A DNA stretch of 13,895 nucleotides, taken from positions 1-13,895 of the forward strand of contig JBBSHU010000076.1 of NCBI GenBank assembly GCA_038232455.1, read 5' to 3'. This document shows, one piece after another, positions 5,603 to 12,612 of this stretch (positions within the stretch are counted from its first letter, which is position 1; each line of letters starts with the position of its first letter). The notes under the pieces were generated by a model, which had not been told where the DNA came from, did no database searches, and worked only from the letters and a program-made list of their open reading frames with translations. Both the position numbers and the translations under genes were made by a program. This DNA comes from DATAQC01 sp038232455. Lineage in GTDB: Bacteria > Actinomycetota > Acidimicrobiia > Acidimicrobiales > AC-14.

Positions 5603-8267
5603 CCAGGCGTGCCGTGGCGATGCCCCGCGGACGGAGGGGGAACGAGTCGACGAAGGTATCGACGGGCCGGCCGCGCAGGTCGACCAGCGAGCCGCGGCGG
5701 CCGGGGAGCGACACCGTCGTCGGCCGGCCGGTCGAATTGAAGACGCGCAGCTCGACTGCTCCGTCGACCCGCCGTAGCGCCGACACCTCGGCCCCGGCCA
5801 TGTCGAAAGCCGACCCCGTCGGCGGCCGGGTGCCGCCGCCGGTACCGACGACGACCTCGAGGGGCAGGAAGGCTTGGTCGACAAGGGCGTAGGGGTCGAC
5901 CTCGCCGACGGCCACGCAATAGCGAAGCACGCGTCGTCCCTGCATCTGGGCGCCCTCGACGGGCACCGGGGGGCCCGCCGGCTGGGGGCGGGTGCGCAGG
6001 TCGGTGCCCGACAGCTGCCCCACGCAGCGCAGCAGGGTCAGGGCCAACGTGGCCCCGTCGACCGACTCGTACTCGAGCAGGCCCTCGTGCACGAGGGTGA
6101 GGCCCCCGGCCGACACGAACCGCCGGGAGGGAAAGGTCGCCAGGCCCATCTCGTGTGGTCCACCCTCGGCCTCGGTTCCCCGCTCGACCACGGCGAACGC
6201 ACACTCGGCCGTCGAACCGATCACGGCCTCGGGCAACGGGAACCAGGACCGGAGGCGATGGTCGCGGCACGTGTTGTCGAGCGTCGTCGTCACCCGCACC
6301 AGACGCTCGCCGGCATGCACTTCGAGGCGGGTGACGACTTCCACGGGGCGAGCTCCGCACCGGCGATCCTCGACGATCTGTTCCGGCCAGATGAAGCGGC
6401 GGGTGACCTCAAGGGCAGCGCGTAACGGGCCGGACTCGAGCACCTCGACGGCCACGTTCTCCGGCCGGTCGATGACCGTGTCGTCCTCGGGCGGCGACCA
6501 GTTGTATGTGTCCCCGGCATCGCCCCCGTCGACGAGACGGTCGAGGCCGGACACCGGCCCTTGTTCGGCCGATTCATCGACGACGCCGAACGTGCCGTCG
6601 TCGGGATCGACCTCGACGCGCACGAGGCCGTTGTCGAGCACGTTGCCGGCGGCCGTAACCGGCGCCACCGACAGCGGGCCCCGAGCCCAGGCCCGCCAGC
6701 CGAAGGCGGGCACGTCGTCGACGCGCGCGAGAGAGCGGGAGACGGCTCCGTGTTCCACCCGCAGATGCACCGGGTCCCGCCCGCAGGCGCCCGCCCGTGC
6801 ATACAGCTCGGACAGGGCCGATGTCGTGTCGACACCCGGGGTGGCGGTGATCCCGGTCCTTACAACCACGGCGAAACCCTTGTCGTCGTGGTTCATCTCC
6901 ACGGCGATCACCGAGGCGCCCGCGGCCACGGCCTGGTTGCGGGCCTGGCCGATCGCGGTGCCCACCTCGGCACCGGCCAGGATGCGCTCGGTGAGGCCTG
7001 CCGGATGGGTGCTCACCGCCTGGGTGCCTTCGGGTGTCGGACCATCGGCGACCAGTTCCACCAGGCCGCTCCGTCGCCTGCTGGTGGGATTGACCGCCAC
7101 CGGGCCGCCGGTAGCCAGGGAGGCGCCGAGAGCGCCCAGGGCACGGTCAGCGAGGCCGTCGCCCACCTGACGGGCCTCGGCGTAGCGGTGCAGCACGGCG
7201 TCGACCACCTCGTCGGCGGAGCACGCGCAGGACGAGTCGTGGGCGGCGTTGCGCACCACCTCCGCCCACGCCAGACCGAGGGCAGTTGCGGGCCACTGGT
7301 GGGCGGGCACGAACAACGCCGAGAGGGGCTCGGCCCGGCGTTCCAGCGAACGCTCGGCCCGGGCTGCGGCCTGCTTCACGTCGACCCGGTTGGAGAGCAC
7401 CCCCATGAGCAGGCTGGCCCGCGCCCCGGAGCGGAGCTCGCCCTTCCAGGTGGGCAGCCCGTCGGTGGGTGCGGCGGCCAGGTAGGCCGGCAGCGAGGTG
7501 ATGGCGAGGCGGAAGTCGTTCTGGGCGGCGTTGGCCTCGGCCACCACCCGCCCCAGGAAGTGCTGGGGCTGCTGGTGGTCGGCGCCGTTCATCCAGAGCA
7601 GCGGAGCGTCGGGACCCAACAGGTCGGCCACCTCCTCGACGTGGGCCCGCACCCGCCCCAGGAGCAGTCGGGCGTCGTCGGGGACGGCGGTGCCGTTGCC
7701 GTAGCCAACGGGCAGGTATTCGGCTCGCACCCGGGAACCGTCGGGCGCCACCCACCAGAAGGCGGTGCGGTCGACGGCGGACGGCACGCCCCGCCAGACC
7801 ACGGCGTGATCGAATCCGGCCAGGCGCAGCAGCTGGGGCATCTGGGCCACATGGCCGAACATGTCGGGCAGGTAGCCGACCTCCATGGCCCCGCCGAAGT
7901 CGGCAGCGCGGGCCAGGCCCATCTCCAGGTTGCGCACGAGCGTCTCTCCCGACACGCAGAACTCGTCGGGAAGGACGTACCAGGGACCGACGGTGACGCG
8001 CCCGGTGGCAGCCAGGCGGCGGAGGCGGGCCTCGGCATCCGGGCGCAGGGCCAGGTAGTCGTCCACCGCCGCCAACTGGCCGTCGAGGAGAAAGTTCGCG
8101 TAGGTCGGGTCGGCTTCGAGGAGGTCGAGCAGCTCGTCGAGCACCTCCACGAGGCGCAGCCGCATGGCCTGGAACGGCGAGTACCACTCCCGGTCCCAGT
8201 GGGTGTGGGGCACGACGGCGACGGTCCGACGTGCGTCCTGACCTGCGGAAACGTCCTTGTCGGCCAC
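5598..8267 (-). CDS. Glycoside hydrolase family 38 alpha-mannosidase
   Basis: This 889-residue protein is a GH38 retaining alpha-mannosidase with a zinc-containing active site. VVPHTHWDREWY (residues 18-29) carries the zinc ligands H23 and D25. GYLPDMFGH (131-139) carries the nucleophile D135. NGADHQQP holds the likely remaining zinc ligand H231. The middle domain has the family motif AAHDSSCACSADEV. The C-terminal half, from about residue 500, is the beta-sandwich part of GH38 enzymes. There is no signal peptide, so it is cytoplasmic. It probably degrades mannosides released from glycans or mannosylated metabolites, but linkage preference is not readable. The GTG start lies 1 nt after the TGA of an integrase fragment on the same strand (TGAGGTG). 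No strong ribosome site is seen, so translation may depend on re-initiation. No sugar transporter or other glycosidase is adjacent. Confidence 0.93.
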   Translation of the reverse strand: MADKDVSAGQDARRTVAVVPHTHWDREWYSPFQAMRLRLVEVLDELLDLLEADPTYANFLLDGQLAAVDDYLALRPDAEARLRRLAATGRVTVGPWYVLPDEFCVSGETLVRNLEMGLARAADFGGAMEVGYLPDMFGHVAQMPQLLRLAGFDHAVVWRGVPSAVDRTAFWWVAPDGSRVRAEYLPVGYGNGTAVPDDARLLLGRVRAHVEEVADLLGPDAPLLWMNGADHQQPQHFLGRVVAEANAAQNDFRLAITSLPAYLAAAPTDGLPTWKGELRSGARASLLMGVLSNRVDVKQAAARAERSLERRAEPLSALFVPAHQWPATALGLAWAEVVRNAAHDSSCACSADEVVDAVLHRYAEARQVGDGLADRALGALGASLATGGPVAVNPTSRRRSGLVELVADGPTPEGTQAVSTHPAGLTERILAGAEVGTAIGQARNQAVAAGASVIAVEMNHDDKGFAVVVRTGITATPGVDTTSALSELYARAGACGRDPVHLRVEHGAVSRSLARVDDVPAFGWRAWARGPLSVAPVTAAGNVLDNGLVRVEVDPDDGTFGVVDESAEQGPVSGLDRLVDGGDAGDTYNWSPPEDDTVIDRPENVAVEVLESGPLRAALEVTRRFIWPEQIVEDRRCGARPVEVVTRLEVHAGERLVRVTTTLDNTCRDHRLRSWFPLPEAVIGSTAECAFAVVERGTEAEGGPHEMGLATFPSRRFVSAGGLTLVHEGLLEYESVDGATLALTLLRCVGQLSGTDLRTRPQPAGPPVPVEGAQMQGRRVLRYCVAVGEVDPYALVDQAFLPLEVVVGTGGGTRPPTGSAFDMAGAEVSALRRVDGAVELRVFNSTGRPTTVSLPGRRGSLVDLRGRPVDTFVDSFPLRPRGIATARLA

Positions 8268-8268
8268 C

Positions 8269-8634
8269 TCAGGAAACGGCCGTAGTCCTCAGCCAGTCCT
8301 CAGCCGAAACGCCGGGCGACTCGTTGACGATGGAACGGACCCGGTCGTCGTCGTACGCCGGCAGGATGTGGAGCCGTAGCGCCCGCTCGATGCGGTCGTG
8401 CGTCGACGGCGCCCATGAGCGCCGGCCCAGCCACTCCGAGGCGTACGCCTCGAGGGTGATCTGGCCTGCCGTCGGCGGCGTGTAGGTGCCGGTCAGGAGG
8501 CGGTGCTGCACGTCGACGAGGAATCGCTCAGCATCGGCCTTGCGACCGAATGTGCGGGTCTTCTGAGGCCCGCCCGGGTACTCACGCCACCGGGCCTGGT
8601 AACGGCCACCGGGCCGTCTGTCGATACTTGCCAT
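8269..8634 (-). pseudogene. Truncated tyrosine-recombinase integrase (N-terminal fragment)
   Basis: A 121-residue open frame matches the N-terminus of phage-type tyrosine integrases of actinobacteria. ASIDRRPGGRYQARWRE and TRTFGRKADAERFL form the arm-type DNA-binding domain. TLEAYASEWLGRRSWAPST and ERALRLHILPAY form the beginning of the SAM-like core-binding domain. The similarity fades after about residue 100 and the frame ends in an unrelated tail. The whole catalytic domain with the R-H-R-Y residues is missing, so it cannot recombine DNA by itself. The ATG at 8634 is chosen over one at 8685 because GAGGAGGT lies 8 nt upstream and family members begin with the same MASIDRR-like residues. 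It ends 1 nt before the GH38 start. It is probably the remnant of an integrated element; a functional small DNA-binding protein is a less likely alternative. Confidence 0.75.
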
Positions 8635-8642
8635 TGGGTCAG

Positions 8643-8650
8643 ACCTCCTC
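8643..8650 (-). promoter_or_regulatory. Strong Shine-Dalgarno that fixes the integrase-fragment start
   Basis: On the minus strand GAGGAGGT precedes the ATG at 8634-8632 with an 8-nt spacer (CTGACCCA). The alternative in-frame ATG at 8685 has no comparable site. An intact ribosome site suggests the fragment may still be translated and that translation could feed into the GH38 gene downstream. Confidence 0.6.
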
Positions 8651-9060
8651 GCCTTGACGGATTCTTGGACCTCAGTGTGCGCCATCGCTGCCTCTTCTCG
8701 CCGTCTCAGCTCACGGAGGCGAGCTTCCCGCCGGACTGACGGTCATAGCCCGAGGCCGAGGTCACTACTTCGGTCGGGCGCCAGGCCGCAGCTCGGCCAG
8801 TCGATGCCCGCAACCTGTCTGTGATCGCCTGCCTCGGGAGCGATGCCGTCGAGGTCCTGGCGCTCGAGGCGAGATCCCAGGCGGCCTCGGCGATCTGCTC
8901 GTGGATATAGTCGCGCCTCAAGGCGATCGACGGCCAGGTGTCCAAGGGTCTCGACGTCTACAACGCGGCCCCTAGGGCCAAGTCAAGGATTGACTCGACC
9001 GAATTTTCAAGAGCCCTCCCGACCGTCGATCAGTGTGCAGTTCACGCCGTCAGCCGCACG
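8651..9060. other. Gene-poor stretch between integrase remnant and regulator
   Basis: No gene with recognisable similarity is seen on either strand. By eye the stretch is less G+C-rich in places (for example around 8906-8912 and 9000-9010) than the flanking genes. A minus-strand open frame at 8706-8945 (79 codons, TTG start, no ribosome site, in-frame stop four codons upstream) has G/C-rich third positions in its first half but no recognisable product. It may be a decayed gene of the same element as the integrase. Shorter plus-strand frames also lack similarity. The right end contains the palindrome and candidate promoter of the regulator gene. Confidence 0.5.
8981..8995. promoter_or_regulatory. 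Perfect palindrome upstream of the SARP-type regulator, possible operator
   Basis: AGTCAA-GGA-TTGACT is a perfect inverted repeat of two 6-nt arms with a 3-nt centre, about 80 nt before the regulator start codon. A second TCAAG pentamer occurs at 9007-9011, 24 nt after the one inside the palindrome (8983-8987). SARP proteins bind short direct repeats spaced by about one or two helical turns, so an autoregulatory site is conceivable. The evidence is the sequence symmetry only. Confidence 0.3.
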
Positions 9061-9066
9061 TAGGCT
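9061..9066 (+). promoter_or_regulatory. Candidate -10 element of a leaderless regulator promoter
   Basis: TAGGCT fits TANNNT and is followed by 6 nt (TGGGCG) and the GTG start at 9073. This is the same geometry as at gpsA. No Shine-Dalgarno sequence is present. A weak -35 candidate TTCACG (9041-9046) is only 14 nt away, so it is not persuasive. Confidence 0.4.
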
Positions 9067-9072
9067 TGGGCG

Positions 9073-12000
9073 GTGCGGGTGTGCATTCTCGGCAGCGTGG
9101 CGCTCCTCGACGACGGGGCACCGGTCCGCATGGGCGGTCCGAAGGAGCGAGCGGTCTTGGCGGCTCTCGCCGTCAATGCGAACACCGTCGTTTCCGAGGG
9201 CCTTCTCATCGACGCGGTATGGGGCGACGATGCCCCGGCGTCGGCCGTCCCCACCCTCCGAAGCTACATCTCCCGTCTTCGGCGCTCCATGGGTGCACCC
9301 GCCGACATCGCGGTCGAGACCCGTCCGCCCGGTTATCTCCTGCGAATCGGGCCCGAGTGCTTCGATGCCGCGTCGGCCGAGCGCCTCCTGGCCCGGGCCC
9401 GAAGGGATGCCGCCACGGGTGACCTCGTCTCCGCGGTCGACAGCCTGTCGACGGCAGCGGCGCTGTGGACGGGCCCGAGCGTGGCCGAGTTCGCCGCCGA
9501 GCCGTTCGCCCAGGCCGAGGCCACGCGCCTCGACGAGCTGCGGGTCGTCATCGATGAGGAGCGCCTCGACGCCGAGCTGGGTCTGGGGCATCACCGGGAG
9601 ATCCTCGCCGACCTGGAAGGGCTGTGCTCGGCCCACCCGTTGAGAGAACGGCTGTGGGCTTTGCGCATGTCGACGCTCTACCGCTCCGGTCGCCAGGGCG
9701 AAGCCCTCCGGGCTTACCAGCAGCTCCGCCGACAACTCCGTCGGGAGCTCGGTATCGACCCCAGCCGCGAAGTACGGGCGCTCGACGCCGCCATCCTCGC
9801 CCAGGATGCCACCCTCAACTGGCGGAGCCCTCTGAACCCGGGCTTCGCCGCCGGTCCGAGATTCACCGCCGGGGGGGCGCACAACGTGCCATCGCTGGTC
9901 AGCAGCTTCGTCGGCCGTCATGCCGAGCGCGACGAGGTTCTGCGCATCCTCGGTACCGCCCGGTTGATGACTCTCGTCGGCACCCCGGGGGTCGGCAAGA
10001 CGAGGTTCGCCGTCGAGTTGGCCTCCGACCTCGTCGCCAGCCACCCCGACGGGGTCTGGGTGGTGGAGCTGGCCCCGGTAACGGACCCCGCCCTCGTGCC
10101 TCAGGCCGTCGCGACTGTTCTCGGCGTCCGTGAGCGACCCGGCGTCGACCTGCCCGACACGCTTGCCGGCGAACTGGCCCGACGGCGCGTGCTCCTGGTC
10201 CTCGACAACTGCGAACACCTGGTTGCCGGTTGCGCGGCATTTGCCGAGCGGCTGCTCGAGGCCTGCCCCGGGTTGGTGATCCTGGCCACCAGTCGAGAGC
10301 CCCTGGGACTCGAGGGCGAATGGGTCCGGCGCCTCGAGCCTCTGAGCGTGCCCCCTGCGGGTGACGAGTCCTACCAGTCCCTCGTCGCTCACGATTCCGT
10401 CCGGCTGTTCGCCGAACGGGCGGCCACGACGGCGGCCCGTGGAGTGTTGACCTCGGCGAGCACTCCGACTGTCGCCGAGATCTGCCGTCGCCTGGAGGGC
10501 ATCCCGCTGGCGATCGAGCTGGCGGCGGCGCGCCTCGATGTGCTGTCTCCCACGGAGATCGTCGACCAGCTCGAGGAGCGCTTCCGGCTCCTTCGCACGT
10601 CGACGCGACGGGCGCCCACGTACCACTCGAGCTTGTTGGCCACGCTGGAGTGGAGCCACAACCTGCTGTCCGAGCCCGAAGCCACGCTTCTGCGGCGCCT
10701 ATCGGTCTTCGCTGGCGGTTGCAGCCTCGATGCCGCGGAGGTCGTCTGCGTACAAGGTGACCTCGCCCGAGACGACGTCTTGGAGCTCCTCGACGCGCTG
10801 GTGAGAAAGTCGCTCATCCATACCGACCGCAGCCAGCTCACAACCCGCTTCGGCCTTCTCGACACCGTGCGGGAGTACGCCTCCCAAAAGCTGTGGGAGG
10901 CCGGTGAACGGGACGACATCTCCCGAAGGCACTGCGACTGGGCCGTGGCCCTGGCCGAGCGGGCTGAGCCCGAGCTCACGTCGGGCACACGGGCGGGATG
11001 GCTCGAGCGCCTCGACGCCGAGCAGGACAACGTTCGCGCCGCGTTCGAATGGGCCAGTGCAACTGGTCGGCCCGAGATTCTCCTCCGGCTCAGCGCCGCC
11101 CTCACCCAGTTCTGGTGGCTCCAGGGCCATACCGGCGAGGGAAGGCATCTGCTGGATCGAGCGCTGAGCGCTGACCCGGGCGAGGCCTCGCCCTTCCGTG
11201 CGAGAGCGATGTGGGGCAGCGCCTATTTGATCGGGTCGAGCGGAGACGTCACCGAAGCGTTGCCGGTAGCGAAGGAGAGCCTCGCCCTCGCCGAGCGCCA
11301 CGGCGATCAGACGACGATCGGCCGGGCGGCCAGCCTGGTCGGCCTTCTCACCATGTACCGCTCCCCCCCGCAGGCGCTTCCTCTGCTCGAGGGCACCGTC
11401 CGCGCCGCCCGCGTCGCGGGCGACGCCCGGCACCTCAGCTCGGCACTCTGCACGCTCGGGACTGCCCTGTTGCTCGTCGGCGAATGCCGAGCAGCGCGTA
11501 GCCATCTGGCGGAGAGTCTCGGTTTGGCTCGCCACCTCGAAAACCGCTCGCAGATCGCCGCAGTGCTCGGTGCGCTGGGACACGTAGCCTTAACCGAAGG
11601 CGACTACCCGACAGCCGACGCTCTGCTGCGCGAAGCCCTCTGCATGGCCCAGGAGATGAGCGAGCGGGGAAAAATGGCGATCGTGTTGAGCTTGCTCGGT
11701 GAGCTGGCCCGGAACCAGGGTGACTACGCCAGGGCGGGCGAAGAGCTGGACCAGGCTCTCGACCTGGCCCGAGAGGTCGGACGGCCATTTCTCGTGGCCC
11801 GGTGCCTGTGCTTCCTCGGCCACGTGGCCTTGGCCGAGGGTGACGCGGGCCTCGCCGCTGCCCGGTTTGGCGAATCGATCTCGATGGCCCGCACGCTGGG
11901 GCTCGGCTACCTGATCGCCCGCTGCCTCCTCGGACAGGGTCAGATCGCCGCCATGGCGGGTGACGTCGGGCCTGGCCGAGAAGTCCTGGAGGAGGCAGTG

Positions 12001-12438
12001 GCCGTGGCGCAGGCCGCTGGGGATCGCCAGGCCGTGGCCGCGGCGATGGTGGTTCTCGCTGATCTCGCCCGCCAGGAGGGTCTTGTCGAGAGGGCGTGCT
12101 CGCTGTGCCACCAGGCCATGAGCCTGCAGGACCAGATCGGGGATCTGCCCGGACTGGCGTCCGCCCTGGAGACGGCGGCAGGCCTCCAGGACTCGAACGA
12201 GGCCGCCGTCCGGCTGCTCGGTGCCGCTCAGGCGCTGCGCGACGCCCGCGGCTATGCACGGCCGCCAGTCTCGGCCCGTCGCTACCACCACGACGTTGCC
12301 CGCGCCCTCGCCAGCCTGGACCATGGGGTACGGGAGTGGGCCGAGGGGGCGGCGCTGTCGGTGGGAGATGCGGTCGTCCTCGCCTCGCAAGGCCTGGTGG
12401 GTTCCCCCGCGTCGAACGACGGCGCCCGGGCACCCTGA
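9073..12438 (+). CDS. SARP/AfsR-family transcriptional regulator with BTAD, STAND ATPase and TPR domains
   Basis: This 1121-residue regulator begins with an OmpR/SARP-type winged helix (about residues 1-95, ending near SYISRLRRSMG and RPPGYLLRIG). A bacterial transcriptional activation domain follows (about 98-243, closing with LGIDPSREVRALDAAI). Next is a STAND/NB-ARC-like ATPase with P-loop GTPGVGKT (303-310) and Walker B VLLVLDN (373-379) followed by CEHL. ATSREPLGLEGE and GIPLAIELAAARLDVLS are typical of this family. The C-terminal half is TPR repeats, clearest from about 760 to 1020, and the end resembles the AARLLGAA tail of LuxR/AfsR-type ATPase regulators. Such proteins couple nucleotide binding and a sensed partner to promoter activation; AfsR of Streptomyces is the model. 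No membrane segment or kinase domain is present. Target genes are unknown; the downstream surface-protein gene on the same strand is an obvious candidate. The GTG start lacks a ribosome site and is probably leaderless. Confidence 0.93.
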   Translation: MRVCILGSVALLDDGAPVRMGGPKERAVLAALAVNANTVVSEGLLIDAVWGDDAPASAVPTLRSYISRLRRSMGAPADIAVETRPPGYLLRIGPECFDAASAERLLARARRDAATGDLVSAVDSLSTAAALWTGPSVAEFAAEPFAQAEATRLDELRVVIDEERLDAELGLGHHREILADLEGLCSAHPLRERLWALRMSTLYRSGRQGEALRAYQQLRRQLRRELGIDPSREVRALDAAILAQDATLNWRSPLNPGFAAGPRFTAGGAHNVPSLVSSFVGRHAERDEVLRILGTARLMTLVGTPGVGKTRFAVELASDLVASHPDGVWVVELAPVTDPALVPQAVATVLGVRERPGVDLPDTLAGELARRRVLLVLDNCEHLVAGCAAFAERLLEACPGLVILATSREPLGLEGEWVRRLEPLSVPPAGDESYQSLVAHDSVRLFAERAATTAARGVLTSASTPTVAEICRRLEGIPLAIELAAARLDVLSPTEIVDQLEERFRLLRTSTRRAPTYHSSLLATLEWSHNLLSEPEATLLRRLSVFAGGCSLDAAEVVCVQGDLARDDVLELLDALVRKSLIHTDRSQLTTRFGLLDTVREYASQKLWEAGERDDISRRHCDWAVALAERAEPELTSGTRAGWLERLDAEQDNVRAAFEWASATGRPEILLRLSAALTQFWWLQGHTGEGRHLLDRALSADPGEASPFRARAMWGSAYLIGSSGDVTEALPVAKESLALAERHGDQTTIGRAASLVGLLTMYRSPPQALPLLEGTVRAARVAGDARHLSSALCTLGTALLLVGECRAARSHLAESLGLARHLENRSQIAAVLGALGHVALTEGDYPTADALLREALCMAQEMSERGKMAIVLSLLGELARNQGDYARAGEELDQALDLAREVGRPFLVARCLCFLGHVALAEGDAGLAAARFGESISMARTLGLGYLIARCLLGQGQIAAMAGDVGPGREVLEEAVAVAQAAGDRQAVAAAMVVLADLARQEGLVERACSLCHQAMSLQDQIGDLPGLASALETAAGLQDSNEAAVRLLGAAQALRDARGYARPPVSARRYHHDVARALASLDHGVREWAEGAALSVGDAVVLASQGLVGSPASNDGARAP

Positions 12439-12599
12439 TCCTGCCGGCTGCGATCACCGCCGATGGCGTGACTCGATCGCTCTTCGGTTCCGGGCCAAGA
12501 TGCTTTGCAATCAAACTGCAATCGGCATGGCGCATGCTGGCTGACGAGCGAGCTTCGAGCGACCGATGGTGTTGGTCGTCGGTCTTCGCTATTCGAGCA

Positions 12600-12605
12600 G
12601 AGGAG
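12600..12605 (+). promoter_or_regulatory. Ribosome binding site of the propeller gene
   Basis: GAGGAG lies 7 nt before the ATG at 12613 and decides this start. Later in-frame starts such as the GTG at codon 39 lack such a site. The 174-nt gap after the regulator gene also holds a short inverted repeat, GACCGA (12561-12566) with TCGGTC (12579-12584), in the presumed 5' leader. Confidence 0.6.
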
Positions 12606-12612
12606 AAGCGAC

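Noticed and set aside
3498..5884. Long minus-strand open frames opposite the DUF58 and VWA genes (3498-4943 and 4430-5884)
   Set aside because: Compositionally biased, no recognisable domain, and they fully overlap coding frames with clear MIDAS and DUF58 motifs.
6561..8285. 574-codon plus-strand open frame opposite the GH38 gene
   Set aside because: Antisense shadow of a gene with an intact GH38 active site; the translation is Gly/His/Val-rich without a family match.
8706..8945. 79-codon minus-strand open frame upstream of the integrase stub
   Set aside because: TTG start, no ribosome site, stop codon four codons upstream and no recognisable family. Good third-position bias in its first half leaves a decayed gene possible, so it is described within the gene-poor stretch rather than called.
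8911..9063. Plus-strand frame reading RLKAIDGQVSKGLDVYNAA, superficially like a CsoR-type RL..IEGQV motif
   Set aside because: A stop lies directly upstream, there is no start or ribosome site, no Cys/His metal ligands, and the frame loses character after about 20 codons.
9007..10659. 550-codon minus-strand open frame opposite the regulator gene
   Set aside because: Shadow of the SARP/ATPase frame, whose P-loop, Walker B and BTAD motifs are all in the plus frame.
12561..12584. Inverted repeat in the leader of the propeller gene as a terminator or riboswitch
   Set aside because: Only 6 bp with a 12-nt loop, no U-tract and no recognised aptamer; mentioned with the ribosome site but not called.
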